The position numbers and the translations under genes are program-made. Below are positions 35,472 to 44,019 of a stretch of 64,000 nt of DNA, piece after piece. The notes under the pieces were generated by a model. That model had not been told where the DNA came from and searched no databases. It was given only the letters and a program-made list of their open reading frames with translations. Every line of letters starts with the position of its first letter. Position 1 is the stretch's first letter. The stretch lies in assembly GCA_963781595.1 (NCBI GenBank), contig CAWAGG010000001.1, positions 496,001 to 560,000 of the forward strand. The letters run 5' to 3'. The DNA comes from JBEDUK01 sp963781595. Lineage in GTDB: Bacteria; Actinomycetota; UBA4738.

Positions 35472-35939
35472 GTGACGCACGTTTCGGTCACCATCAACGG
35501 TGCGACGCACGACGCGGACATCGAAGCACGGACGTTGCTCGTGTACTTCATCCGCGAGCAGGCGGGCCTCACCGGGACGAACGTCGGGTGCGACACGAGC
35601 ACATGCGGCTCGTGCACCGTGCTCGTCGACGGGAAGTCGGTGAAGTCCTGCACGATGCTGGCGGTGCAGGCCGACGGGCGCGCGATCACGACGATCGAGG
35701 GCCTGGCCGCGGACGACGAGCTGCATCCGCTGCAGAAGGCGTTCCACGAGAACCACGGCCTCCAGTGCGGGTACTGCACCCCGGGCATGATCATGGCCGC
35801 CGACAGCCTGATCCGCGAGCACGAGGGCGATCTCACGGAGGCGGACGTTCGACTCGGCCTCGAGGGCAATCTCTGCCGGTGCACCGGCTACCAGAACATC
35901 GTGAAGTCGGTCCTCGCCGCTGCCGGCGAGATGACGTGA
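35472..35939 (+). CDS. Molybdenum hydroxylase iron-sulfur subunit (form II CoxS-like)
   Basis: 155-residue small subunit with two [2Fe-2S] clusters: CDTSTCGSC plus a later Cys for the plant-type cluster, and CGYCTPGM with CRCTGY for the second. It transfers electrons from the Mo centre to FAD. The GTG start at 35472 has a GAGAGGAGGG box upstream. It is first of a tightly packed S-L-M trio with 10 bp to the next gene. The large subunit is of form II, so the natural substrate may not be CO. Confidence 0.92.
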   Translation: MTHVSVTINGATHDADIEARTLLVYFIREQAGLTGTNVGCDTSTCGSCTVLVDGKSVKSCTMLAVQADGRAITTIEGLAADDELHPLQKAFHENHGLQCGYCTPGMIMAADSLIREHEGDLTEADVRLGLEGNLCRCTGYQNIVKSVLAAAGEMT

Positions 35940-35949
35940 CAGGGGGCCG

Positions 35950-38322
35950 ATGATGGCGCAGACCGCAACGAAGTACGTCGGTTCCGAGGTCCTCCGCAAG
36001 GAGGATCCCGAGTTCCTCACGGGAGAGGCGAAGTACGCCGACGACCTCGCCGTCCCCGGCATGCTGCACATGGTCGTCGTCCGGAGTCCGTTCGCCCACG
36101 CGAAGATCAACGGCGTCGACCTGAGCAAGGCGCTCGCGATGGACGGCGTCGTCGCCGCCTACTCGGGCCAGGACCTGGCCGACGACTGGGCGGGACCGCT
36201 GCTCATGGCGTGGGCCGTCACGCCGGACATCAAGAACCCGTCGCACTGGCCGCTCGCGAAGGACAAAGCTCGCCATCAGGGAGACGGGGTGGCGGTCGTG
36301 ATCGCCGAGTCGCGCGCAGTCGCCAAGGATGCCGCAGAGGCGGTACATGTCGACTTCGAGCAGCTGCCCGTCGTCGTCGACATGGAGGCCGCGCTCGCCG
36401 ACGGCGCCCCGCTCGTCCACGACGAGTTCGATTCGAACGCGTCCTACACCTGGGCCCACAACGTCGGCGACGCCGACGCCGTGTTCTCCGCGGCCCCCGT
36501 CGTCGTCAAGGAGCGCTACGTGATCCAGCGCTCGATCCCGAACGCGATGGAGCCTCGCGCGATCCTCGTCCAGCCGAACCCCGCCATGGGCGACTACACG
36601 ATGTGGACCTCGACGCAGATCCCGCACATCGTCAAGGTGGCGATGGTCGTCGCCACCGGGATCGCCGAGTCGAAGCTCCGGATCGTCGCGCCGCGCGTCG
36701 GCGGAGGCTTCGGCGCGAAGCTCCAGGTCTACGCCGAGGAGGCCCTCAGCCTGCTGGTGGCGAAGAAGCTCGGCCGGCCCGTGAAGTGGGTCGAGGAGCG
36801 GTCGGAGAACTACCTCGCGACGCACCACGGGCGCGATCAGATCCAGGACGTCGAGCTCGCCGCGGACGCCGACGGCAAGATCAAGGGCTACCGCATGAGG
36901 ATCCTGGCGAACATGGGCGCCTACCTGCAGATCATCACGCCCGGCACGCCGCTGCTCGGCGCGTTCGTCTACTGCGGGTGCTACGGCGGCGAGGCGTATT
37001 CGTTCGAATGCACCGGCGTGTTCACGAACACCACGCCGACGGACGCGTACCGTGGCGCCGGTCGCCCCGAGGCGACGTACGCGATCGAGCGGGCGATGGA
37101 CGCGCTCGCGCGCGCGGTCGGGGTGTCCAGCGTCGAGATCCGGAGGCGGAACTTCCTGGCGGGCTCCGACGAGGCGTTCGAGATGCCGGCGGGCCTCACG
37201 ATCGACTCCGGCCACTACGGCGCCGTGCTCGACCAGGCGCTCGAGCTGGCCGGGTACGACGCGCTGCTTGCCGACCAGAAGGCTCGGCGCGATCGCGGCG
37301 ACACCAAGCAGCTCGGGATCGGGTTCTCCACCTATCTCGAGATGTGCGGGCTCGCGCCGTCACGGATCCTGAAGGCGCTGAACTACGCGGCCGGCGGCTG
37401 GGAGGCCGCCACGATCCGCATCAGCGCGACCGGGAAGGTCACGATCGTCGCGGGCACGTCGCCGCACGGCCAGGGCCACGCGACGACATTCTCCCAGATC
37501 GTCGCCGACGACCTCGGCGTCCCGATCGACGACATCGAGGTCGTGACCGGTGACACGCAGCTCGCTCCGCTCGGCATGGACACCTACGGCAGCCGCAGCC
37601 TCGCGATGGGCGGCATCGCCGTCCACCGCGCGGCGGAGAAGGTCGTCGCGAAGGCGCGGACGATCGCGGCCCACGAGCTGGAGGTCTCCGAGGACGACCT
37701 CGACTTCGACGCGGGCACCTTCTCGGTAAAGGGCGCCCCCGACCAAGCACGGACGATCCCGGCGCTCGCGTGGTCGGCGTGGACGGCGCACGCCCTGCCC
37801 GACGGCATGGAGCCTGGCCTCGATTCGACCGCGGTCTATGACGCGGCGAACTTCGTCTGGCCGTACGGGACGCACATCTGCGTCGCCGAGGTGGACACGG
37901 ACACGGGCCAGGTCGAGATCGTGAAGTACGTCGCGGTCGACGACGTCGGCATCCAGGTGAACCCGCAGATCGTCGACGGCCAGGTCCAGGGCGGCGTGAT
38001 CCAGGGGATAGCCGAGGCGCTGTACGAGGAGGCCGTCTACGACGAGCACGGCACGCTGATGAGCGCCTCGATGACGAACTACGAGGTGCCCGCCGCGAGC
38101 GAGGTCCCGAACCTCACGCTCGGCCGGTTCGAGACGGCGTCGACCACGAACGAGATGGGGTTCAAGGGCGTCGGCGAGACGGGCACGATCGCGTCCCCGC
38201 CGGCGGTCATCAACGCGGTGATCGACGCGCTGTCGCACCTCGGCGTGACCGACGTGCCTCGGCCGGCGAGCCCCGAGAACGTCTGGCGAACGATCCAGCA
38301 GGCGAAGGGAGGCCAGCAGTGA
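35950..38322 (+). CDS. Molybdenum hydroxylase large subunit, form II CODH-like (AYRGAGR)
   Basis: 790-residue xanthine-oxidase-family large subunit. Motifs: KYVGSEVLRKEDPEFLTG at the N-terminus, the Mo-cofactor loop VGGGFGAKLQVY, the active-site loop DAYRGAGRPEATY near residue 360, QGQGHATTF, and the catalytic Glu in GVGETGTIASPP. AYRGAGR marks form II (putative CODH) enzymes, which lack the active-site Cys of true CO dehydrogenase; the substrate may be another aromatic, aldehyde or purine-like compound. Start ATG 35950 or 35953. The stop overlaps the medium-subunit GTG as GTGA. Confidence 0.92.
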   Translation: MMAQTATKYVGSEVLRKEDPEFLTGEAKYADDLAVPGMLHMVVVRSPFAHAKINGVDLSKALAMDGVVAAYSGQDLADDWAGPLLMAWAVTPDIKNPSHWPLAKDKARHQGDGVAVVIAESRAVAKDAAEAVHVDFEQLPVVVDMEAALADGAPLVHDEFDSNASYTWAHNVGDADAVFSAAPVVVKERYVIQRSIPNAMEPRAILVQPNPAMGDYTMWTSTQIPHIVKVAMVVATGIAESKLRIVAPRVGGGFGAKLQVYAEEALSLLVAKKLGRPVKWVEERSENYLATHHGRDQIQDVELAADADGKIKGYRMRILANMGAYLQIITPGTPLLGAFVYCGCYGGEAYSFECTGVFTNTTPTDAYRGAGRPEATYAIERAMDALARAVGVSSVEIRRRNFLAGSDEAFEMPAGLTIDSGHYGAVLDQALELAGYDALLADQKARRDRGDTKQLGIGFSTYLEMCGLAPSRILKALNYAAGGWEAATIRISATGKVTIVAGTSPHGQGHATTFSQIVADDLGVPIDDIEVVTGDTQLAPLGMDTYGSRSLAMGGIAVHRAAEKVVAKARTIAAHELEVSEDDLDFDAGTFSVKGAPDQARTIPALAWSAWTAHALPDGMEPGLDSTAVYDAANFVWPYGTHICVAEVDTDTGQVEIVKYVAVDDVGIQVNPQIVDGQVQGGVIQGIAEALYEEAVYDEHGTLMSASMTNYEVPAASEVPNLTLGRFETASTTNEMGFKGVGETGTIASPPAVINAVIDALSHLGVTDVPRPASPENVWRTIQQAKGGQQ

Positions 38323-39170
38323 TCCCGGCACCGTTCGAGTACGCGCGGGCAGGGTCCGTCGACGAAGCGATCCAGCTGCTCGGTTCGAACGAGGACGCGA
38401 AGGTGATCGCCGGTGGGCATTCGCTCCTGCCGTTGATGCGCCTTCGGTTCGCCCGGCCGGCGCTATTGGTCGACATCGACCGGCTGTCCGACCTGGAGTA
38501 CGTCAGCGACGCGGGCGACCACGTCGAGATCGGGGCGAACAGCCGGATGGGCGACCTGGCGTCGAACCCCCTGCTGCGCTCCGAGTCGCCCTTGATGGCG
38601 TACACATGCGGCCTGGTCGGCGACCCGCAGGTTCGGCACCGCGGCACGATCGGCGGCTGCGCGGCGCACGGCGATCCCGCATCGGATCCGCCGACGACGC
38701 TCGTCGCGCTCGGTGCGTCGCTGGTGATGCGCGGTCCGTCCGGTGAGCGCGTCGTGGGCGCGTCAGACTTCTTCAAGGGTATCTTCGAGACGGACCTCGG
38801 CCCGCAGGACGTGCTGACCGCGATCCGCGTGCCGAAGACGGGTTCGGCCGGATGGTCCTACCAGAAGTTCCATCGCCGCGCGATCGACTGGGCGATCGTC
38901 GGCGTCTCGGCGCTGGTGAACCGCGACGACGGGAACGTGTCCAGCGCTTCGGTCGCGCTGACGAACATGGGCTCGAAGCCGATCAAGGCCTCAGGCGTCG
39001 AGGGAGCTCTCGCGGGGGCCGCGGCGAACGCCGACAGCCTGGCCGCGGCCGCCGAGCATGCCGCGGAGGGGACCGACCCGGTCAGCGACACGAACGCGAG
39101 CGCGGAGTTCCGTCAGCACCTCGCGAAGGTCCTGACCAGGCGCGCGCTGGAGGACGCCCTGGCGAAGTAG
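38319..39170 (+). CDS. Molybdenum hydroxylase FAD-binding medium subunit (form II CoxM-like)
   Basis: 283-residue FAD subunit. The flavin motifs are VIAGGHSLLPLMRLR near residue 32 and the central RHRGTIGGCAAHGDPASDPP, together the usual AGGxSL and TIGGxxxxxDP signatures. The C-terminus contains the CO_deh_flav_C-type region. It passes electrons from the small subunit to the quinone pool or another acceptor. It is the last gene of the S-L-M operon; the convergent RCC1 gene ends 12 bp later, marking the edge of the accessory island. Confidence 0.92.
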   Translation: MIPAPFEYARAGSVDEAIQLLGSNEDAKVIAGGHSLLPLMRLRFARPALLVDIDRLSDLEYVSDAGDHVEIGANSRMGDLASNPLLRSESPLMAYTCGLVGDPQVRHRGTIGGCAAHGDPASDPPTTLVALGASLVMRGPSGERVVGASDFFKGIFETDLGPQDVLTAIRVPKTGSAGWSYQKFHRRAIDWAIVGVSALVNRDDGNVSSASVALTNMGSKPIKASGVEGALAGAAANADSLAAAAEHAAEGTDPVSDTNASAEFRQHLAKVLTRRALEDALAK

Positions 39171-39181
39171 GCGACGGCGCG

Positions 39182-40384
39182 CTAGCTCGAGCCGCCGGGC
39201 TTGACCGCGAGGCTATGGTAGGTGCCGGCCGCGATGGCGACGACGTGGTTGAGCTTCTTCGCCTTCACCGGCACGTTGCTGTTGGCATCGGTGCCGTCAC
39301 CCAGTTGGCCGAATCCGTTCTTGCCCCAGGCCCACACGGCTCCATGCGAACCGATCGCCAGGCTCGTGTAGGTACCGGCGGCGATCTTCGTCGCACCACC
39401 GAGCCCGAGCACCTGCACCGGAACGGCGCTGTTCGCATCCGTGCCGTCGCCCAGCTCGCCGTCCGCGTTGTAGCCCCACGCGCTGACCGTGCCGTCGGAC
39501 CTGAGCGCGAGGCTGTGCCCACCGCCTCCCGCGACCGCGATCGCATCGATCAGCCCGCTCACCTGGACGGGCACGGTGCTGTCGGTGTTCGTGCCGTCGC
39601 CCAGTTGACCGTAAGAGTTCGCACCCCACGCCCACACCGTGCCGTCGGACCGCAGGGCGAGGCTATGCGATCCGCCGGCCGCGACGGCGATCACCCCACC
39701 CAGACCCGCCACCTGGACCGGCGCGTCCCGCTCCTTCTTCGTGCCGTCGCCGAGCTGGCCGGATCCGTTGTAGCCCCACGCCCAGACGGTGCCGTCGGAC
39801 CTGAGGGCGAGGCTGTAGAGGTCTCCGGCTGAGATTGCGATCGCGGCGGTGAGGCCGCTCACGCGGACCGGCACGGTTCGGTGCTCCTTCGTCCCGTCGC
39901 CGAGCTGACCGCGGAAGTTCGATCCCCACGCCCACACGGTGCCATCGGATCGGAGCGCGAGGCTGTGGACCGAGCCCGCGGCGAGCGCGACCGCAGCCGT
40001 GAGGCCGCTGACGGGAACCGGCACCGCGCTGGGCCCGACCGAGCCGTTCCCCAGCTCGCCGTCCATGTTGTAGCCCCAGGACCACGCCGTGCCGTCAGAG
40101 CGCAGGGCGAGGCTGTGCTTCCAGCCGGCCACGACCGCGATGACGTGACCGATCGATCGGACCTTCCTGGGGACGCCGCGGCCGACGTTCGTGCCGTCGC
40201 CGAGCTGGCCGTCGGCGTTGGCGCCCCACGCGAACGCGTTCCGCGGACCGTCCCCGGACGCCATCGCGGGGCCTTGTCGGATCAACGCGAACGGGATCGC
40301 GAGCGCGACGCTCAGGGCGAGCGTCAGGGCGATCCGGGCACGTGCGCGCGAAGGCTCGCAGGACGTACGAGCGTGTGGCTCCAT
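39182..40384 (-). CDS. Exported seven-bladed RCC1-repeat protein
   Basis: 400-residue protein with an N-terminal hydrophobic export segment (ARIALTLALSVALAIPFALI). Seven near-identical RCC1 units of about 50 residues follow, each with GQLGDGT, VPVxVxGL and SLALRSDGTVWAWG. An N-terminal half-unit and a C-terminal half-unit pair to close the propeller. Neighbouring units are also close at the DNA level, so they may recombine. RCC1 propellers are protein-protein or ligand-binding scaffolds; in bacteria most are uncharacterised. A longer frame upstream is antisense to the AAA gene and rejected. It may act on the cell surface; the lack of a lipobox or anchor suggests secretion. Confidence 0.85.
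   Translation of the reverse strand: MEPHARTSCEPSRARARIALTLALSVALAIPFALIRQGPAMASGDGPRNAFAWGANADGQLGDGTNVGRGVPRKVRSIGHVIAVVAGWKHSLALRSDGTAWSWGYNMDGELGNGSVGPSAVPVPVSGLTAAVALAAGSVHSLALRSDGTVWAWGSNFRGQLGDGTKEHRTVPVRVSGLTAAIAISAGDLYSLALRSDGTVWAWGYNGSGQLGDGTKKERDAPVQVAGLGGVIAVAAGGSHSLALRSDGTVWAWGANSYGQLGDGTNTDSTVPVQVSGLIDAIAVAGGGGHSLALRSDGTVSAWGYNADGELGDGTDANSAVPVQVLGLGGATKIAAGTYTSLAIGSHGAVWAWGKNGFGQLGDGTDANSNVPVKAKKLNHVVAIAAGTYHSLAVKPGGSS
39190..40260 (-). repeat. 150-bp tandem units encoding RCC1 blades
   Basis: Seven units of about 150 bp lie head to tail inside the RCC1 gene. Each contains conserved blocks such as CGTGCCGTCGCC (GDGT on the complementary strand) and GTGCCGTCGGACC (RSDGT). Copy number can change by unequal recombination, so the count here should be treated as one allele. 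Confidence 0.8.
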
Positions 40385-40561
40385 CTCCCCCGACCCCCCT
40401 CCGCGCAGCCCGGGTACCCGTCCCGAGCCTACCCGACCGCCGCTTGATAACCCGGTACCGGGCGGAACAGCAATGGGGACAAATCCCCCAGACCGGTCTC
40501 TCAACGCCTCTGCCGGCGTATCTCGTGCGAGCTGATAGACCGTGATAGGGTCGCAGACACG

Positions 40562-41728
40562 ATGGACGCGGCCATCAACCCCTACGCGCCGGGCGCGGGA
40601 CAGCGGCCCCCGGAGCTCGCCGGCCGCGACGAGGAGGTGCGGTCGTTCGAGATCCTGATGGAGCGACTCGAACGCCGTCTCCCGGAACGCGGATCGATCC
40701 TCACTGGCCTGCGCGGCGTCGGCAAGACGGTGCTGATCAACGAGTTCCGCGGGATTGCCGAACGCCGCGGCTGGATCGCCGCGAAGGTCGAGGCGCGCAG
40801 CGACGCGCCGTTCCGACGGCTCGCCTCGCAGTCCCTGAACCAGGCGATGCGCGCCGCGCACGGCCGCGGCAAGGGCAAGGACCGGCTCGAACGCGCGCTG
40901 CGGGTGTTCAAGTCCTTCTCGCTGCGAACCTCGCCGGACGGGAGCTTCGCCGTGGGGATCGACGTCGAGCCCGAGCGCGGCCGCGCGGACACCGGTGACC
41001 TCGAGACCGACCTGACCGAGCTGTTCATCGACGTCGGCGAGGCGGCCGGGCAGCTCCAGGTGGGGATGGCGCTGTTCGTCGACGAGATGCAGGATCTGGA
41101 GGGCGGCGACCTCGCCGGGATCTCCGGGGCGTGCCACGAGACCGGCCAGCGGAACCTCCCGGTCGCGGTCATCGGCGCTGGGCTGCCCAGCCTGCCGGCC
41201 GATCTGACGGAGGCGAAGTCCTACGCCGAGCGTCTCTTCACGTACCGATCGCTCGGACCGCTGGCGGCCGGCGACGCGACGACGGCGCTCACGGTGCCGG
41301 CCGAGGCCCTCGACGTCACGTGGTCGGCCCCGGCTCTCGAGCTGGTCATCGCCGAGGCGCAGGGATATCCGTACTTCCTCCAGGCGTACGGCAAGTGCAC
41401 GTGGGACTACGCGGCCGGGAGCCCGTTCTCGCTCGACGATGCGCGGGCCGGCATCGAGGTCGCGCGACGGGACCTCGAACTCGGCTTCTACGGATCGCGC
41501 TGGGAACGCGCCACGCCCGCCCAGCGCGCGTACCTCCGCGCGATGGCCGAGGATCCGGACGATCCGAGCTCGACGGCCGAGGTGGCCCGCAGGCTCGGCC
41601 GGCGGCCCAGCGACGTGTCCGTGGCGCGCGACCAGCTGATCCGCAAGGGCCTCGTGTACGCCCCCGACCGGGGCGCCGTCGCGTTCACCGTCCCCGGGAT
41701 GGCGGCGTTCATCCGCCGGCAGGCGTAG
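40562..41728 (+). CDS. AAA ATPase with C-terminal winged helix (Orc1/STAND-like)
   Basis: 388-residue P-loop ATPase. N-terminal NPYAPGAGQRPPELAGRDEE, Walker A TGLRGVGKTVL near residue 50, Walker B MALFVDEMQDL near 175, and a sensor region VIGAGLPSLP. The C-terminal ~80 residues form a winged helix (RAYLRAMAEDPD, STAEVARRLGRRPSDVSVARD, FTVPGMAAFIRRQ). This group is frequent in Actinomycetota, often near mobile or accessory genes; roles include DNA-linked or signalling ATPase. The TIR gene begins 112 bp downstream. No direct evidence links it to the TIR protein other than orientation. Confidence 0.82.
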   Translation: MDAAINPYAPGAGQRPPELAGRDEEVRSFEILMERLERRLPERGSILTGLRGVGKTVLINEFRGIAERRGWIAAKVEARSDAPFRRLASQSLNQAMRAAHGRGKGKDRLERALRVFKSFSLRTSPDGSFAVGIDVEPERGRADTGDLETDLTELFIDVGEAAGQLQVGMALFVDEMQDLEGGDLAGISGACHETGQRNLPVAVIGAGLPSLPADLTEAKSYAERLFTYRSLGPLAAGDATTALTVPAEALDVTWSAPALELVIAEAQGYPYFLQAYGKCTWDYAAGSPFSLDDARAGIEVARRDLELGFYGSRWERATPAQRAYLRAMAEDPDDPSSTAEVARRLGRRPSDVSVARDQLIRKGLVYAPDRGAVAFTVPGMAAFIRRQA

Positions 41729-41840
41729 GTGATGGAACAGGTTGCGAGGAAACCTTGCGGACCCGGTCCGACTGGGTGCAGACTGACCCCGGCGCGAGAG
41801 CGCGAGGGGGGGCATCCTGTCTGCCGGTCGGGAGGTCGGC

Positions 41841-43158
41841 GTGGTAGGAGCCTCGGGGTCGATCGGCGCGGTCGCCGCAGGCGATCGAGCGACGGGCTTG
41901 AGCGTCTTCGTCTGCTACCGGCGCGAGGACACCGCCGGCTTCGCCCGCGCGCTCAAGACGGTGCTGGGCGAGCGGTACGGCAAGGACCGCGTCTTCATGG
42001 ACCTCGACAGCATCGCGCCGGGCGAACGCTGGGAAGCGGTCGTCAACAGGGCGGTCAGTGGCTGTGACGCGCTTGATCGCGTTGATCGGGCCGCGTTGGC
42101 TCACGATCAGCGACGACGCTGGCAATCATCGGTTGGCGAACCCTGACGATCCGGTCCGTCTCGAGATCGAGGCGGGCCTCAGAGAGGAGCTGATGGTGAT
42201 CCCGATCCTCCTGCAGGGAGCGAGGGTGCCCCCGAAGGAGAAGCTGCCGGAGACGCTCTCCGGGTTGCCCGGGATCCAGGCGCTGCCGATCACGGACGAT
42301 TGGGACGCCGGAGTCACGAAGCTGGTTTCGACGCTGGACCGGATCGTGGAGGAGAAGCGGTCGGCCGCGGCCGGCGAGCTCACGCAGGTTCCTCCAGACG
42401 GAACCCATGTGGCCGAGGCATCGGGTCCGACGTCATCCAGGGCGGCCGAGCTCGCCGACCGGTCGACGGGCGACCCGGCGAGCCCACCGGTCCTCATCCC
42501 CGAGGCCGATCCGACGGGACCGAAGGAGCCGACGGGATCGAAGGAGCCGACGGCGGTACCCCCTCTGCATCCCGAGGAACGCAAGGGCCGAGGTCCGGCG
42601 GTAGCGATCGTCGTGGCGCTCGTGATCCTCGGCTTGATCGCAGGCGGCATCGTGCTCGTGGCCTCGACCCGGCACCCGGCCGAAGTGTCCGGCGCCACGA
42701 AGGGTGAAGCGAACGGCGCGGTTGGAGCAAGCGGAGCGAGCGCGGCGGATGCTGCGGATGCTGCGCTCCACGACTACCTGTGGAACGTCTACCGGCTGCT
42801 GCAGCGCTCGCAGGACCAGCGGACCCAGATCCGCCAGGCGATCAGCAACAAGGATGCCCAGGCGCTCGAGGTCCTGCAGCAGCGCCGGCGAGACCTCCTC
42901 GGCACCGTCCAGGGCTGGCAGGTGCCGGGCGCGGCCCGGGCGCTCAACGACGCACTCGCCCGGGCATTCCGAGACGCGGTCATCGCCGACGGCTACTGGA
43001 TCGAGTACGCGAACGGGACCCGCAGCTACGGCTCGGCGAGCGCGTACGAGACGAACACCGTGCACGTCGCGAAGTTCGACTTCGACGCACTCTACGATCA
43101 GCTGCGCACGGGCGTGGAGGACCCACCGCCTGCGGTGCCGTCGAACTACCTCTTCTAG
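41841..43158 (+). CDS. Membrane-anchored TIR-domain protein (one frame shift at 42071-42072)
   Basis: About 439 residues. Residues ~19-170 are a TIR domain of the TIR_2 type: SVFVCYRREDTAGFA, VFMDLDSIAPGERWE, IALIGPRWLTISDD, and VRLEIEAGL, which holds the Glu expected at the NADase site. A Pro/Thr/Glu linker (EPTGSKEPTAVPP) leads to one membrane helix (VAIVVALVILGLIAGGIVLV) near residue 265. About 150 helical, extracytoplasmic residues follow. The GTG start has GGAGG 5 bases upstream. At 42071-42072 the codon for Ala reads gc(g,c); dropping one base restores CDALIALIGPRWL. The stop overlaps the amidase GTG by one base. Confidence 0.85.
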
Positions 43159-43982
43159 TGGCGTCGAGCCGCCGCGCAGGAGCGCGTCGGGTGCTGTCGG
43201 TCGGTGCGCTCTCGATCGCCTCCGCCGTGCTCGCCGCGTGCACCGGCACGCAGGTGGGGGCAGCGTCTAACGGAGGCTCGCAGACCCCTCCTTCCTCCGT
43301 GCCGTCGGCCCGACGCACCCCGACGTCATCCGCGGTCCCGTCGACGTTCTCCGTCCCGAAGCCGCCGATCACCTGGATGCCGATCCCGTTCGGCCAGCAG
43401 CGGAAGGACGAGATGGCGGCCTACGCGGAACGGCACTACGGGATCCACACGTGGCGGCTGATCCACCCGAAGGTCATCGTCGAGCACTACACCGCAGGAC
43501 CGAGCTTCTCGTCCGCGTGGAACACGTTCGCCGCCGACTCGCCGGACCCAGGTCTCGGCGAGCTGCCCGGCGTCTGTTCGCACTTCATCGTCGATACCGA
43601 CGGCACGATCTACCAGTTGGTGCCCCTCGACGTGATGTGCCGCCACACGACCGGCCTCAACGACACGGCCATCGGCATCGAGATGGTCGGCACCTCGGAT
43701 CGGCAGATACTGGCGAACGCGGACCAGCTCGGTTCGGCCCTCGACCTGACGGCGTGGGTCGCGGCGCGGTACGGGATCGAGCTTCGGAACGTGATCGGGC
43801 ACAACGAGAGCCTGACGAGCCCGTACCGGAGGGAGCTCTATCCGCCCTGGCGCTGCCAGACGCATGCGGACTGGAACCACGCCGACATGCAGGTCTTCCG
43901 CGCGAAGTTGGCGAGGATCCTGCACCGACACGACGTGCCGCTCGGCCCGCCGGCCACCCCCGTCGTCAACACCTGCACCTGA
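43158..43982 (+). CDS. PGRP/N-acetylmuramoyl-L-alanine amidase-like lipoprotein
   Basis: 274-residue exported protein. A lipoprotein signal ends in SAVLAAC near residue 35; a Ser/Pro/Thr-rich spacer follows. The amidase_2/PGRP domain has VEHYTAG with a zinc His, MCRHTTGLNDTAIGIEMVG, NVIGHNES with another zinc His, and the C-terminal THADWNH. These residues suggest an active zinc amidase that cleaves between the glycan and stem peptide, or a recognition domain for peptidoglycan. Translation starts at the GTG that shares one base with the TIR stop (TAGTG), so the two are coupled. Confidence 0.87.
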   Translation: MASSRRAGARRVLSVGALSIASAVLAACTGTQVGAASNGGSQTPPSSVPSARRTPTSSAVPSTFSVPKPPITWMPIPFGQQRKDEMAAYAERHYGIHTWRLIHPKVIVEHYTAGPSFSSAWNTFAADSPDPGLGELPGVCSHFIVDTDGTIYQLVPLDVMCRHTTGLNDTAIGIEMVGTSDRQILANADQLGSALDLTAWVAARYGIELRNVIGHNESLTSPYRRELYPPWRCQTHADWNHADMQVFRAKLARILHRHDVPLGPPATPVVNTCT

Positions 43983-44019
43983 GCCGAACCCCGGAGCCAT
44001 CGCACGTTCGCCGTCTGGG

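Noticed and set aside
35950..38322. Calling the 35.9 kb large subunit a CO dehydrogenase
   Set aside because: Its active-site loop is AYRGAGR without the copper-binding Cys, so only the 49.8 kb gene is called form I CoxL.
38859..40561. Insertion sequence or integrase flanking the accessory island
   Set aside because: No transposase or integrase frame and no terminal inverted or direct repeats were found at either edge.
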